DNA of 64,000 nucleotides, taken from Mesorhizobium_G sp050247155. Lineage in GTDB: Bacteria; Pseudomonadota; Alphaproteobacteria; Rhizobiales; Rhizobiaceae. A program made the translations under genes and the position numbers. The notes below the pieces were generated by a model, which was not told the DNA's origin, did not search any database, and saw nothing but the letters and a program-made list of their open reading frames with translations. Below, in pieces: positions 24,696-34,196 of this stretch. How positions within the stretch are numbered: position 1 is the first letter of the stretch; every line of letters begins with the position of its first letter. The stretch covers positions 24,282 to 88,281 of the forward strand of contig JBFWUS010000010.1 in NCBI GenBank assembly GCA_050247155.1, in the 5' to 3' direction.

Positions 24696-26603
24696 ATGGG
24701 TTCGCGCTATCACGAGGTCTATGCCGACTGGCAAAACGATCCCGAGGCCTTCTGGGCGAAGGCCGCCGAAGCCATCGACTGGATCAGGCCGTGGGATAAG
24801 GTGTTCGATCCGGACGCCGGCGTTTATGGACATTGGTTCGTCGGTGCGACCTGCAACACGTGCTGGAATTGCGTCGACCGGCATGTCGCGGTCAACCGGG
24901 CGGACCAGATCGCGCTCATCCACGACAGCGCCATCACCGGAACGCAGCAGAAATTCACCTACGCCGAGCTGAAACAGCAGGTGGTCGCGCTGGCCTCCGT
25001 GCTGAAGAACCAGGGCGTCAGCAAGGGCGACCGTGTCATCATCTATATGCCGATGGTGCCGGAGGCGGTGTTTTCGATGCTGGCCTGCGCAAGGCTGGGC
25101 GCGGTGCATTCGGTCGTGTTCGGCGGCTTTGCCGCGCGGGAACTCGCGACTCGCATCGACGACGCCAAACCGAAGCTAATCATTTCGGCTTCCTGCGGCC
25201 TCGAGCCGGGCCGGGTCGTGGCTTACAAGCCGCTGCTGGATGGCGCGATCGAGCTTGCCGCGCACAAGGTGGAACGCTGCCTGATCCTGCAGCGGCCGCA
25301 ACAGCCTTGCGACCTGGTCGAAGGCCGCGATCTCGACTTTGCCGATCAGGTGGCGCGCGAGCGCGCTGCCGGCGCCAATGTCGATTGCGTGCCGGTGGCG
25401 GCAACCGACCCGCTCTATGTTCTTTACACATCCGGAACGACCGGCCAGCCAAAAGGCGTCGTTCGCGACAATGGCGGTCACATGGTGATGCTCAAATGGT
25501 CGATGCATAACGAGTTCGGCGTCAAGCCGGGCGAGACGTTCTGGGCGGCTTCGGATGTCGGCTGGGTCGTCGGCCACTCTTACATTGTGTATGCGCCGTT
25601 GCTGCATGGCTGCACGACGGTTCTGTTCGAGGGCAAGCCGGTCGGCACGCCCGACGCAGGCACCTTCTGGCGGGTGATTGCGGAGCACGGCGTCGTCGCC
25701 CTGTTCACCGCCCCGACCGCCTTCCGCGCCATCCGCAAGGAAGACTCGGATGGCGAGTTCATCCCGCAATATGACCTGTCGAAATTCCGCACCCTCTTTC
25801 TCGCCGGCGAGCGCGCCGACCCCGACACGATCAAATGGGCCGAAAAACATCTGGGCAAGCCGGTGATCGACCACTGGTGGCAAACCGAGACCGGAGCGCC
25901 GATCAGCCAGAATCCCATGGGACTTGGCATGCTGCCGGTGAAATATGGCTCGCCCTGCGTACCGATGCCGGGCTGGGACATCCAGGTGCTGGACGACGCC
26001 GGCCATCCCGTGCCGCGCGGCACGCTGGGCAATGTGGTGGCGAAGCTGCCGCTGCCTCCCGGATCGCTGCCGACGCTCTGGAACACCGACGCCCGTTTCC
26101 GGCAGGCCTATCTCGACGAGTTTCCGGGCTATTACAAAACGGCCGACGCCGGCATCATCGACGAGGACGGCTACCTCTTCATCATGGCGCGCACCGACGA
26201 CATCATCAATGTCGCCGGCCATCGGCTTTCGACCGGCGCGATGGAGGAAGTGCTCGCCGAGCACCCCGACGTTGCCGAATGCGCGGTGATCGGCATCGCC
26301 GACGCGATGAAGGGCCAGTCGCCGCTCGGACTCGTCGTGCTGAACGGCAAGGCGACACGTGACTTCGACATCATCGAAAAGGAGATTGTCGGTCTGGTGC
26401 GCGACAAGATCGGCCCGGTGGCGGCGTTCAAGACGGTGATCGCGATCAAGCGCCTGCCGAAGACACGCTCGGGCAAAATCCTGCGCGCGACGATGCAGAA
26501 GATCGCCGACAAGGAAGAATGGAAGATGCCGGCGACCATCGACGATCCAGCGATCCTGGACGAGATCGCCGAGTCGATGCAAACGCGTGGAATCGGAGTG
26601 TAG
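24696..26603 (+). CDS. prpE: Propionyl-CoA synthetase
   Basis: A 635-residue AMP-forming acyl-CoA synthetase. The P-loop YTSGTTGQPKGV is at 244-255, the adenylate-binding motif WWQTETG follows, and the catalytic lysine is K594 in TRSGKILR. The N-terminus YHEVYADWQNDPEAFW and the VFGGFAARELATRIDDAKPK segment favour the PrpE subgroup over acetyl-CoA synthetase. It activates propionate (or acetate) for entry into the methylmalonyl or methylcitrate route. GGGAGG lies before the ATG. Confidence 0.93.
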   Translation: MGSRYHEVYADWQNDPEAFWAKAAEAIDWIRPWDKVFDPDAGVYGHWFVGATCNTCWNCVDRHVAVNRADQIALIHDSAITGTQQKFTYAELKQQVVALASVLKNQGVSKGDRVIIYMPMVPEAVFSMLACARLGAVHSVVFGGFAARELATRIDDAKPKLIISASCGLEPGRVVAYKPLLDGAIELAAHKVERCLILQRPQQPCDLVEGRDLDFADQVARERAAGANVDCVPVAATDPLYVLYTSGTTGQPKGVVRDNGGHMVMLKWSMHNEFGVKPGETFWAASDVGWVVGHSYIVYAPLLHGCTTVLFEGKPVGTPDAGTFWRVIAEHGVVALFTAPTAFRAIRKEDSDGEFIPQYDLSKFRTLFLAGERADPDTIKWAEKHLGKPVIDHWWQTETGAPISQNPMGLGMLPVKYGSPCVPMPGWDIQVLDDAGHPVPRGTLGNVVAKLPLPPGSLPTLWNTDARFRQAYLDEFPGYYKTADAGIIDEDGYLFIMARTDDIINVAGHRLSTGAMEEVLAEHPDVAECAVIGIADAMKGQSPLGLVVLNGKATRDFDIIEKEIVGLVRDKIGPVAAFKTVIAIKRLPKTRSGKILRATMQKIADKEEWKMPATIDDPAILDEIAESMQTRGIGV

Positions 26604-26665
26604 TCGGCCACCATAATTCTCGCATCATCGGCTGATATCCGGGCTCCATTAGCGGAGTGTGCGCG

Positions 26666-27286
26666 ATGGCACGCAAGATTGTGGCTGTAGCAGCGTGGCT
26701 CTTGGCGCTGACCGCGCTGGCGTCCGCCGATCCTGGCATGGACGCCTACAACGCGGAAGACTACGCCAAGGCGCTGGCGCTCTGGAAACCGCTGGCCGAA
26801 CAGGGAAATGCCGAGGCGCAGTATGGCATGGCGCTGCTCTATGACGAGGGCTATGGCGTGCCGCGCGACGAGGCGCAGGCAATCCTCTGGTATCGCACAG
26901 CGGCTGCCCAAGGCTATGCCGCAGCGCAATACAATCTCGGGGTCGCCTATGATGAAGGCGAAGGTGTCCCGCAGGACAAGGTGAAGGCCGTCGAATGGTA
27001 TCGGCTGGCGGCCAACCAGGGCGATGTCGATGCCCAATACAATCTGGGCGTTTCCTATGACGACGGCGAAGGCATTGCGGAAGACAATGCCGAGGCGTCG
27101 AAATGGTATCTCAAAGCGGCGGATCAGGGCGACGCCGACGCCCAGTTTGCGCTGGGCGAGCTATACCAGAAAGGCGAAGGCGTTCCGGCTGACATCGACC
27201 AGGCGAAAGAATGGTACCGGAAAGCCGCCGACCAGGGCAGCGAGGATGCAGAGGCGGCGCTTGAGGAACTGGAAGGCGGCGACTAG
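26666..27286 (+). CDS. Exported SEL1-repeat protein
   Basis: A 206-residue protein with a signal peptide (VAVAAWLLALTALASA) and five SEL1-type helical repeats of 36 residues, each with the pattern AQYNLGVxYDEGEGVPQD and EWYRxAAxQGDxDAQ. Such repeats mediate protein contacts, often in the periplasm in exopolysaccharide control. No partner is evident nearby. The ATG at 26666 gives the best signal peptide. Confidence 0.88.
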   Translation: MARKIVAVAAWLLALTALASADPGMDAYNAEDYAKALALWKPLAEQGNAEAQYGMALLYDEGYGVPRDEAQAILWYRTAAAQGYAAAQYNLGVAYDEGEGVPQDKVKAVEWYRLAANQGDVDAQYNLGVSYDDGEGIAEDNAEASKWYLKAADQGDADAQFALGELYQKGEGVPADIDQAKEWYRKAADQGSEDAEAALEELEGGD

Positions 27287-27379
27287 GCCGCCTTTGCCTT
27301 GCCGGCTTGCTTGCGGTTCCAAAAGTTGACCCTCGCGCTGGCAAACGGCACTGTCCGGGCAAGATCAAGGCGAGGCTCC

Positions 27380-28171
27380 ATGTCACTTCGCGGCAAGACG
27401 GCAATCGTGACCGGCGGTGCGGGCGGCATCGGCTATGCTATCGCCGAGCGTTTCCTGCGCGACGGCGGCCAGGTCGTCATCGCCGACATCGACCACGCCA
27501 AAGGCGAAGACGCGGAGACGCATCTGTCGAAACTGGGCGAGGCTCGCTTCGTGAAGACCGATGTGTCCAACCGGCTCGACCTGCACAATCTCATTGCCGC
27601 GACGGTGGAAGCGTTTTCCGACATCGACATATTGGTGAACAATGCGGCTGTCGTGCACAGCGCCCCGTTCCTCGACCTGAGCGAAGCCGATTTCGACCGC
27701 GTGATCCGCGTCAATCTGAAAGGGTCTTTCCTGGCCGGCCAAGCCGTGGCCCGGTATCTGGTAGACAAGGTGAAGAAGGGCGGCCCGCCCGGCAGCATCG
27801 TCAAAATGTCGTCGATCAATGCCGAAGTCGCGATTGCGACGGAAGTGCCCTATTCGGTGTCCAAGGGCGGCGTCGGCCAGCTCACCAAGGTGATGGCGTT
27901 GGCGCTGGCGCCTTATGGCATCAGGGTGAACGCCATCGGTCCGGGCTCGATCATGACCGACATGCTGACGGCGACCAATGCCGACGACGAGGCCAAGAAC
28001 AAGTTGCTGTCACGCACCCCGCTCGGCCGTATCGGCAAGCCTTCGGAGATTGCCGATATCGCGGCATTTCTGGCTTCGGATCAGGCCAGCTACATCACCG
28101 GCCAGACCGTCTTTGCCGACGGCGGCAGGCTAGCGCTGAATTACACCGTGCCCGTGGATCGGGATGCGTGA
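27380..28171 (+). CDS. Short-chain dehydrogenase/reductase
   Basis: A 263-residue classical SDR. TGGAGGIG at 11-18 binds the cofactor, NNAAV follows the fourth strand, and the catalytic set is S in MSSINAE, Y-x-x-x-K in YSVSKGG and N in the NAIGPG region. The aspartate in IADIDHAKG suggests NAD preference. Typical substrates are sugars or hydroxy-acids; not assigned here. Confidence 0.92.
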   Translation: MSLRGKTAIVTGGAGGIGYAIAERFLRDGGQVVIADIDHAKGEDAETHLSKLGEARFVKTDVSNRLDLHNLIAATVEAFSDIDILVNNAAVVHSAPFLDLSEADFDRVIRVNLKGSFLAGQAVARYLVDKVKKGGPPGSIVKMSSINAEVAIATEVPYSVSKGGVGQLTKVMALALAPYGIRVNAIGPGSIMTDMLTATNADDEAKNKLLSRTPLGRIGKPSEIADIAAFLASDQASYITGQTVFADGGRLALNYTVPVDRDA

Positions 28172-28196
28172 AGTCTCGAACGATCTTGGGAAGGAA

Positions 28197-28302
28197 CATA
28201 CCCCCCACCCCTAACCCCTCCCCACAAGGGGGAGGGGAACTTGGCGGCGACACTGGCGAATCCCCCTCCCCCTTGTGGGGAGGGGTTAGGGGTGGGGGTA
28301 TG
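28197..28302. repeat. Near-perfect 106-bp palindrome
   Basis: Arms of about 43 bp (CATACCCCCCACCCCTAACC... at 28197 and its complement ending at 28302) enclose a 20-bp loop. Each arm carries the smaller hairpin CCCCTCCCCACAAGGGGG. This is one of the C/G-rich intergenic repeats common in Hyphomicrobiales. It lies between convergent genes and could end transcription from both sides. Confidence 0.8.
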
Positions 28303-28340
28303 CTTTTCAGCGATGACTCAATCCGACACTGCCACCGGCG

Positions 28341-29210
28341 TCAACCCAACTCCACCCACACCGGTTTGTGATCCGAGCCGGCGGCTTTGTGGTCCACCCA
28401 TAGCTTCTTCAGCCTTCCGGCGAGCGAGGCGCTGGTGAAAACATAGTCGATGCGTTTGTGGCGAGAACCGTCATCGGGCCGCTCCGGATCGACCCAGCTT
28501 GTCGCATCCTCGGCAGCTACACCCAGCCTCACGGCCGCGTCCACGGCATTGGAAGCGATCAGCTTCTTGCCGAATTCGTGATCCGCGCGACCGCAGAGTT
28601 CGTTGTATTCGGGCGAATCCGCCAGCATGTTGAAGTCGCCCATGATGACGAAATGTTCCGGATAGGGCGGTTCTGGCAGACCGACTTCGGCCAGGCCGGA
28701 CAACGCGCCGCCCTCATGCGGATAATTCAGCACAAGATTTTTCAGGAAACGCATCTGCTCGACCCGCTCGTCGGGGCTGATGTGGTCGAGATGGGTCGAA
28801 TAGAAGCGGATGGCGCCGAGCGGCGTTTCGATCAAGGCTTCCAGCGCGCCGCGCTGAAAATTCATCCGCTCATAGCTGCGGTTACCGGGCAGGAGCATGT
28901 TGCGCGACAGCCAGGGCGCGGTTTTGCTGAGGATCATGTTGTTCAGCTCGAAGCTGACCTTCACCGCCTTGCCGTTCTTCACATGCGAACCGAAATTCGC
29001 TTCGAAATTCTGGCCTATGGCGGGAAAATAGTCCGGCAGGGCCGCACAGATGTCGGCCACCATGTCGGCGCCGCCATTGCGCGGATTGCCGCGCGTCACC
29101 TCCTGCAAGGCGATGAGATCGGCTCCGCTTACGGCGTCGACGATCCGGCCGAGATCGTATTTGCCGTCGAGCCCGATGCCGTACTGAATGTTGTAAGTGA
29201 CGCACTTCAT
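28341..29210 (-). CDS. Endonuclease/exonuclease/phosphatase-family protein
   Basis: A 289-residue EEP-fold hydrolase. Catalytic segments are TYNIQYGIG, LIALQEVTRG, FYSTHLDH, IMGDFNMLAD and the final GSDHKPVWVEL; KRIDYVF also fits. The fold covers DNases, sphingomyelinases and inositol phosphatases, and the substrate is not predictable. The ATG at 29210 starts directly on the first strand; an in-frame ATG at 29234 is possible. Confidence 0.85.
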   Translation of the reverse strand: MKCVTYNIQYGIGLDGKYDLGRIVDAVSGADLIALQEVTRGNPRNGGADMVADICAALPDYFPAIGQNFEANFGSHVKNGKAVKVSFELNNMILSKTAPWLSRNMLLPGNRSYERMNFQRGALEALIETPLGAIRFYSTHLDHISPDERVEQMRFLKNLVLNYPHEGGALSGLAEVGLPEPPYPEHFVIMGDFNMLADSPEYNELCGRADHEFGKKLIASNAVDAAVRLGVAAEDATSWVDPERPDDGSRHKRIDYVFTSASLAGRLKKLWVDHKAAGSDHKPVWVELG

Positions 29211-29284
29211 GCTTTTGCTCGCGCTTTTGCCCATCCTGCGATAGAGGAAGCGGCAAAACCAGCCGTAACCTCGCGTAACATCAC

Positions 29285-30280
29285 ATGAAATTTCTCGATC
29301 AAGCCAAGGTGTATATCCGCTCGGGCGATGGCGGCGCGGGCGCGGTGTCGTTCCGCCGCGAAAAATTCATCGAGTTTGGTGGGCCGGACGGCGGCGATGG
29401 CGGCCGTGGCGGCGATGTCTGGCTCGAGGCCGTCAACGGCCTCAACACGCTGATCGATTACCGCTACCAGCAGCATTTCAAAGCGCAGACCGGCGTGCAC
29501 GGCATGGGCCGCAACCGCACCGGCGCCAAGGGCAAGGATGTCGTGCTGAAAGTGCCGGCTGGCACGCAGGTCTTTGCCGAGGACAACGAGACGCTGATCA
29601 CCGACCTGACGGAAGTAGGCCAGCGCTTCCGGCTGGCCGCTGGCGGCAATGGCGGTTTCGGCAACCAGCATTTCAAAACGTCGACCAACCAGGCGCCGCG
29701 CCGCGCCAACCCGGGCCTGCCGGGCGAGGAACTGACCATCTGGCTCAGGCTGAAGCTGATCGCCGACGCCGGGCTGGTGGGCCTGCCCAACGCCGGCAAG
29801 TCGACCTTCCTCGCCGCCGTGACGGCCGCCAAGCCGAAGATCGCCGACTATCCTTTTACGACGCTGCATCCAGGGCTTGGCGTCGCCCGCATCGACGCGC
29901 GGGAGTTCGTGCTGGCCGATATTCCCGGCCTGATCGAGGGCGCGCATGAGGGCGTCGGCATCGGCGACCGGTTCCTCGGCCATGTAGAGCGCACACGGGT
30001 GCTGTTGCACCTCGTCTCCGCGCAGGAAGAAAATGTTGGCAAGGCCTACAAGACCGTGCGCGGCGAGTTGGAGGCCTATGGCGCGGGCTTAGCTGAAAAG
30101 CCGGAAATTCTGGCTCTGTCGCAGATCGATACGCTCGATGCCGATGCGCGCAAGAAGAAGGCCGCTGCGTTGAAACGGGCGGCGGGCAAGGCGCCGATGC
30201 TGCTGTCGGCCGTATCAGGCGAGGGTGTGCAGGACGTACTGAGGGCGCTGATGCGGGAGATCGAGGGGGTGGGAGAATGA
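29285..30280 (+). CDS. obgE: GTPase ObgE
   Basis: A 331-residue ribosome-assembly GTPase. The glycine-rich Obg domain is clear (SGDGGAGAVSFRREKFIEFGG, GGDGGRGGD), followed by the G domain: P-loop GLPNAGKST, the switch-I TTLHP, G3 DIPGLIEGA and the G4 region LSQIDTLD. There is no long C-terminal extension. It leads into proB across a palindromic repeat, an arrangement common in Rhizobiales. Confidence 0.97.
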   Translation: MKFLDQAKVYIRSGDGGAGAVSFRREKFIEFGGPDGGDGGRGGDVWLEAVNGLNTLIDYRYQQHFKAQTGVHGMGRNRTGAKGKDVVLKVPAGTQVFAEDNETLITDLTEVGQRFRLAAGGNGGFGNQHFKTSTNQAPRRANPGLPGEELTIWLRLKLIADAGLVGLPNAGKSTFLAAVTAAKPKIADYPFTTLHPGLGVARIDAREFVLADIPGLIEGAHEGVGIGDRFLGHVERTRVLLHLVSAQEENVGKAYKTVRGELEAYGAGLAEKPEILALSQIDTLDADARKKKAAALKRAAGKAPMLLSAVSGEGVQDVLRALMREIEGVGE

Positions 30281-30290
30281 GCGCGAACCT

Positions 30291-30407
30291 TACTCTCCCC
30301 TTGAGGGGGAGGGTCGGCGCGACAGCGCCGGGGTGGGGTGATAGTTTTGATCCGAACACCCCACCCCGCTCACTTCGCTCGCGACCCTCCCCCTCAAGGG
30401 GAGGGTA
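30291..30407. repeat. C/G-rich palindrome between obgE and proB
   Basis: TACTCTCCCCTTGAGGGGGA at 30291 is mirrored by TCCCCCTCAAGGGGAGGGTA ending at 30407, and the arms stay complementary for about 50 bp with scattered mismatches. The right arm ends 12 bp before the proB ATG and holds the only purine-rich candidate ribosome site, so the repeat may affect proB translation. Confidence 0.75.
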
Positions 30408-30418
30408 AAAAAGAGCCC

Positions 30419-31552
30419 ATGACCCTTTCCCTCAAAAAACACCGCCGCATCACGGTAAAAATCGGATCGGCGCTGCTAGTCGATCGCCAGTCCGGGCTGA
30501 AGCGCGAGTGGCTGGCCTCGCTGGTCGGCGACATCGCCGAACTCACCCGGCGCGGCGCGGAAGTGCTGGTCGTCTCCTCCGGCGCCATTGCGCTGGGCCG
30601 CACCATTCTCGGCCTCAAGGCAAAGTCGCTCAAGCTGGAGGAAAGCCAGGCGGCGGCGGCCGTCGGCCAGATCGCGCTATCATCAGGCTGGGCCGATGAG
30701 CTGGCCAAACACAAACTGACGTCCGGCCAGGTACTGCTGACCCTCGGCGACACCGAGGAGCGCCGGCGTTATCTCAACGCGCGCGCCACCATCTCGACGC
30801 TGCTCAAGATGAAGGCCGTGCCTGTCATCAACGAAAACGACACGGTGGCGACCTCGGAAATCCGCTACGGCGACAACGACCGGCTGGCCGCCCGCGTCGC
30901 GACGATGATGGGCGCCGATCTACTGATCCTGCTTTCCGATATTGATGGACTTTATACAGCGCCGCCGGCCAAGGACCCGAAGGCGACGTTTATCCCCTTG
31001 GTCGACCGCATCACGCCGGAGATCGACGCGATGGCAGGCGCGGCAGCGTCGGAACTGTCGCGCGGCGGCATGCGAACGAAGCTCGATGCCGGCAAGATCG
31101 CCACCGCCTCCGGCACGGCGATGATCATCACGGCAGGCACGCGGCTGTCGCCGCTGCTCGCCATCGAGCGCGGCGAACGCGCGACCTTCTTCAAGCCGGC
31201 GGAACGCCCGGTGAAAGGTTTCAAGACCTGGATCGCTGGCAATCTCGAACCGGCTGGCCGGCTGACCGTCGATGCCGGCGCAGTCGGTGCGCTGATGTCC
31301 GGTAAGTCGCTGCTGCCGGCCGGCGTTCGCAAGGTGGACGGCAATTTTGCACGCGGCGACACCGTCGCCATCTGTGATCCGAATGGACGCGAGATCGCGC
31401 GCGGGCTTGTCGCCTATGATTGGGCCGACGCCGTCAGGATCGCCGGCATGAAAACGGCGGAGATCGAGGCGGTGCTCGGCTACCAGGCTCGCGCTGCGAT
31501 GATCCATCGCGACGACATGGTGGTGGGGCGCGGAGCGGTCGAAGGGGTGTAG
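30419..31552 (+). CDS. proB: Glutamate 5-kinase
   Basis: A 377-residue enzyme for the first step of proline synthesis, phosphorylating glutamate. The amino-acid-kinase domain shows VKIGSALLVDRQ, VSSGAIALGR, NENDTVAT, GDNDRLAA and GGMRTKLDAG; the C-terminal PUA domain (about 275-370) has GNFARGDTV. The ATG at 30419 is the only sensible start. It is separated from proA by two small membrane-protein genes. Confidence 0.97.
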   Translation: MTLSLKKHRRITVKIGSALLVDRQSGLKREWLASLVGDIAELTRRGAEVLVVSSGAIALGRTILGLKAKSLKLEESQAAAAVGQIALSSGWADELAKHKLTSGQVLLTLGDTEERRRYLNARATISTLLKMKAVPVINENDTVATSEIRYGDNDRLAARVATMMGADLLILLSDIDGLYTAPPAKDPKATFIPLVDRITPEIDAMAGAAASELSRGGMRTKLDAGKIATASGTAMIITAGTRLSPLLAIERGERATFFKPAERPVKGFKTWIAGNLEPAGRLTVDAGAVGALMSGKSLLPAGVRKVDGNFARGDTVAICDPNGREIARGLVAYDWADAVRIAGMKTAEIEAVLGYQARAAMIHRDDMVVGRGAVEGV

Positions 31553-31556
31553 GGCG

Positions 31557-31913
31557 ATGGCCAGCCAGTGGGGGCGAGGCGGACTGCCGCTGCTGGAAGC
31601 GAATGCCGGCGCGCGACTTGTGTCCCGATCCTTGCGCTGCGCGCTTGCAGCGGCTGCGCTGGTCGTCATTGCTATTGCCGCTTTCATTGCATTGCGCCCG
31701 CAGGCAGCGCCGGATGCAGATGGTCTTGCCAGCATCCTCCTCGGCGTCGCCTATTTCTTGGTCGCGCCGATTTTGCTGGTGGCCGGCATCGGCTTTGGCA
31801 TTGCCGGTCTTCGGCATGGCTCCGGTGGCCGCGGCCTTTTGGCGATCGGTCTGAACATCCTGCTCTTGACCGTCGGCGGGCTGGTGGCCGTCGTCTCGGT
31901 CTATCTGGCCTGA
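31557..31913 (+). CDS. Small membrane protein, three hydrophobic segments
   Basis: A 118-residue protein of unknown family with hydrophobic segments at about 28-48 (ALAAAALVVIAIAAFIAL), 61-82 (LLGVAYFLVAPILLVAG) and 93-116. It starts four bases after the proB stop, so it is probably co-translated. The function is unknown; with the next gene it forms a pair of small membrane proteins between proB and proA. Confidence 0.6.
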   Translation: MASQWGRGGLPLLEANAGARLVSRSLRCALAAAALVVIAIAAFIALRPQAAPDADGLASILLGVAYFLVAPILLVAGIGFGIAGLRHGSGGRGLLAIGLNILLLTVGGLVAVVSVYLA

Positions 31914-31920
31914 ACGGCAG

Positions 31921-32244
31921 ATGGTCGAGGCACGCGCCGGGAAACCATCCACTTTCGGCCGGGCCTTCTGGTGCGCCTTCATTGCCTTGATCGTTGCGTT
32001 CGCCACCTTGATTTTGAGGCTGACTTTTTTGGAGCAGGGTGGCTGGGCCGAAAGCGCGACATTCTATTTTGCGGCCTTCATATTCCTGGCGGGAGCGCCG
32101 GGCCTGCATGTGGCCAGCCTGTTTTATGCCATGCGAGGCATCAGCCAGGGCGGCAACCGCCTGACGGCTTTTATCTGCATCCTCCTCAATCTCGTTTTCG
32201 TGGCGATCAACTTCCTCTTCGGCGCTGCCGCTTTGTTCGGCTGA
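31921..32244 (+). CDS. Small membrane protein, three hydrophobic segments
   Basis: A 107-residue protein with predicted helices at about 14-35 (AFWCAFIALIVAFATLILRL), 45-66 and 82-104. It lies 7 bp after the previous membrane-protein gene and before proA. It shares layout but not obvious sequence with its neighbour. Not recognised. Confidence 0.6.
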   Translation: MVEARAGKPSTFGRAFWCAFIALIVAFATLILRLTFLEQGGWAESATFYFAAFIFLAGAPGLHVASLFYAMRGISQGGNRLTAFICILLNLVFVAINFLFGAAALFG

Positions 32245-32318
32245 GCAGGCTTGCTGGCGCATTGCCGAGCCCGCCCCGGATGTATAGATGAAGCGGCTCT
32301 TGCTTGAGAGATATCGAG

Positions 32319-33605
32319 ATGCTGACGAAAACCGGACGCAACGGCGAAGATACCGTGGCCCTGATGGCAGAGATTGGCCGCAAGGCGCGCGCCGCCGCGC
32401 GACCGCTGGCTGTGGCCTCGACAAAGCAAAAGTATGAAGCTCTGGTTGCCATGGCCGATGCAATCTTGCGGCAGGGGCAGGCGATCCTCGACGCCAATGC
32501 GATCGACGTGGCCAATGGCGAGGAAGCAAAACTTTCGCCGGCGATGATGGACAGGCTGAAGCTGACGCCGGAGCGCATCCGCGCCATGGCCGATGGCGTG
32601 CGCGCCATTGCGGAGCTGAAAGACCCCGTTGGAGAGGTGACCGCCGCCTGGGACAGGCCCAACGGCCTGCACATCGAGCGCGTGCGCACGCCGCTGGGCG
32701 TCATCGGCGTGATCTATGAAAGCCGGCCGAATGTGACCGCCGATGCTGGCGCGCTGTGCCTGAAATCCGGTAACGCTGTCATCCTGCGCGGCGGCTCGGA
32801 TTCGCTAAACTCTTCGCAGGCGATCCATGCTTGCATGGCGGAAGGATTGCGCATGGCAGGGCTGCCGGAGGACGCCATCCAGCTTGTGCCGACAACCGAC
32901 CGCGCAGCGGTCGGCGAAATGCTGAAGGGCCTCGGCGGCAATCTCGACGTCATCATTCCGCGTGGCGGCAAGAGCCTGGTCGAGCGTGTTCAGACCGAGG
33001 CGCGCGTGCCCGTCTTCGCGCATCTCGAAGGCATCGTTCACGTCTATATCGACAAGTCGGCTGACCTCGAAAAGGCCGTGCCGGTGGTGGTGAACGCCAA
33101 GATGCGTCGTACCGGCATTTGCGGCGCGGCGGAAACCTTGTTGGTCGATCGCGCGGTGGCGGGGACGCATCTCGTCCCGATCCTTGCGGCGCTGGAAAAG
33201 GCCGGCTGCGAGATTCGCGCGACGGACGAGGTGCGCAAGGATTTCTCCGCAGCCACACCCGCCAGCGATGTCGACTGGACGACGGAATATCTGGACTCGA
33301 TCATTTCAGTAAAACTGGTCGACGGCATTTCCGATGCGATCGAACACATCGAGACACACTCCTCGCATCACACCGAGGCGATCATCGCCGAGGATGCGGC
33401 AGCGGTCGAAAAATTCTTCAACGAGATCGACTCGGCGATCCTGCTGCACAACGCCTCGACCCAATTTGCCGATGGCGGCGAGTTCGGCATGGGCGCCGAA
33501 ATCGGCATCGCCACCGGCCGCATGCATGCGCGCGGCCCGGTTGGGGTGGAGCAACTGACCTCGTTCAAATACCGCGTGCGCGGTGATGGGCAGGTGCGGG
33601 CCTGA
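32319..33605 (+). CDS. proA: Gamma-glutamyl phosphate reductase
   Basis: A 428-residue NADPH-dependent enzyme giving glutamate 5-semialdehyde in proline synthesis. Seen: RVRTPLGVIGVIYESRPNVT, IIPRGGKSLV, the catalytic cysteine in RRTGICGAAET, HTEAIIAED and the C-terminal GPVGVEQLTSFKY. The ATG at 32319 is preferred to TTG at 32304. It completes the pathway branch begun by proB. Confidence 0.97.
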   Translation: MLTKTGRNGEDTVALMAEIGRKARAAARPLAVASTKQKYEALVAMADAILRQGQAILDANAIDVANGEEAKLSPAMMDRLKLTPERIRAMADGVRAIAELKDPVGEVTAAWDRPNGLHIERVRTPLGVIGVIYESRPNVTADAGALCLKSGNAVILRGGSDSLNSSQAIHACMAEGLRMAGLPEDAIQLVPTTDRAAVGEMLKGLGGNLDVIIPRGGKSLVERVQTEARVPVFAHLEGIVHVYIDKSADLEKAVPVVVNAKMRRTGICGAAETLLVDRAVAGTHLVPILAALEKAGCEIRATDEVRKDFSAATPASDVDWTTEYLDSIISVKLVDGISDAIEHIETHSSHHTEAIIAEDAAAVEKFFNEIDSAILLHNASTQFADGGEFGMGAEIGIATGRMHARGPVGVEQLTSFKYRVRGDGQVRA

Positions 33606-33639
33606 TTGCCTTTTGCCGACATCGTGTTACATTGTGCAC

Positions 33640-33900
33640 ATGAGCACACAATCCGAAACCGTCACTGTCCGTCTTAATCCGGCGACAAAGTTGCGCCTTG
33701 AAGAATTGGCCCAGCAGACCCGGCGCACCAAATCGTTCTTGGCCGGTGAGGCCATCGCCGACTATGTCGAACGCGAATTAGCGATCGTCCAAGCCATTCA
33801 GCGCGGTATCGATGACATCGAGGCAGGACGGACGGTGCCGCATGAAGAAGTAAAACGTCGTATCGCAAACATACTAGATCGCGCTAAGAACCAGAAATGA
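33640..33900 (+). CDS. CopG/ParD-like ribbon-helix-helix antitoxin
   Basis: An 86-residue protein. The N-terminal strand TVTVRLNPATKLRLEELAQQ and following RTKSFLAGEAIADYV are a ribbon-helix-helix DNA-binding domain; the C-terminal half should wrap the toxin. Its stop overlaps the toxin start (ATGA). ATTGTG and CACAAT arms flank the start codon (33631-33652), a possible autoregulatory operator. Confidence 0.85.
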   Translation: MSTQSETVTVRLNPATKLRLEELAQQTRRTKSFLAGEAIADYVERELAIVQAIQRGIDDIEAGRTVPHEEVKRRIANILDRAKNQK

Positions 33901-34196
33901 TACGGCGCATTGAGTGGTCTGACGAGGCGGCTCAGGACTTCCAGGAAGCGATCGAATACATTGCGCTCGACAGCGAATCTGCGGGCCGTTTGGTCGCTCA
34001 GCGGATTTTGGATGCGATTGACAAACTAGGCGAATTGCCTACGGGCCATCCTGGCCGCGTCAAAGGCATCTATGAGAAATTGGTCCAGAAGACACCCTAC
34101 ATCGTCGCCTATAGAATCTCCGATAACCGAATTTATGTCGCCCGCATAATCCACGGTGCTCGGTTCTGGCCCGAAGGCGAGTGGCCAGCCGAATGA
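33897..34196 (+). CDS. RelE/ParE-superfamily toxin
   Basis: A 99-residue protein: IEWSDEAAQDFQEAIEYIA at the start, LPTGHPGRV in the middle and YIVAYRISDNRIYVARIIHGAR toward the end, the standard ParE/RelE pattern. ParE proteins poison gyrase and RelE proteins cut mRNA; which applies is not clear. It overlaps the antitoxin by four bases and its TGA overlaps the nadD start, so it lies in one coupled chain with nadD. Confidence 0.87.
   Translation: MIRRIEWSDEAAQDFQEAIEYIALDSESAGRLVAQRILDAIDKLGELPTGHPGRVKGIYEKLVQKTPYIVAYRISDNRIYVARIIHGARFWPEGEWPAE

Noticed and set aside
25176..26582. 468-codon open frame on the minus strand
   Set aside because: Antisense to prpE, whose motifs are all intact.
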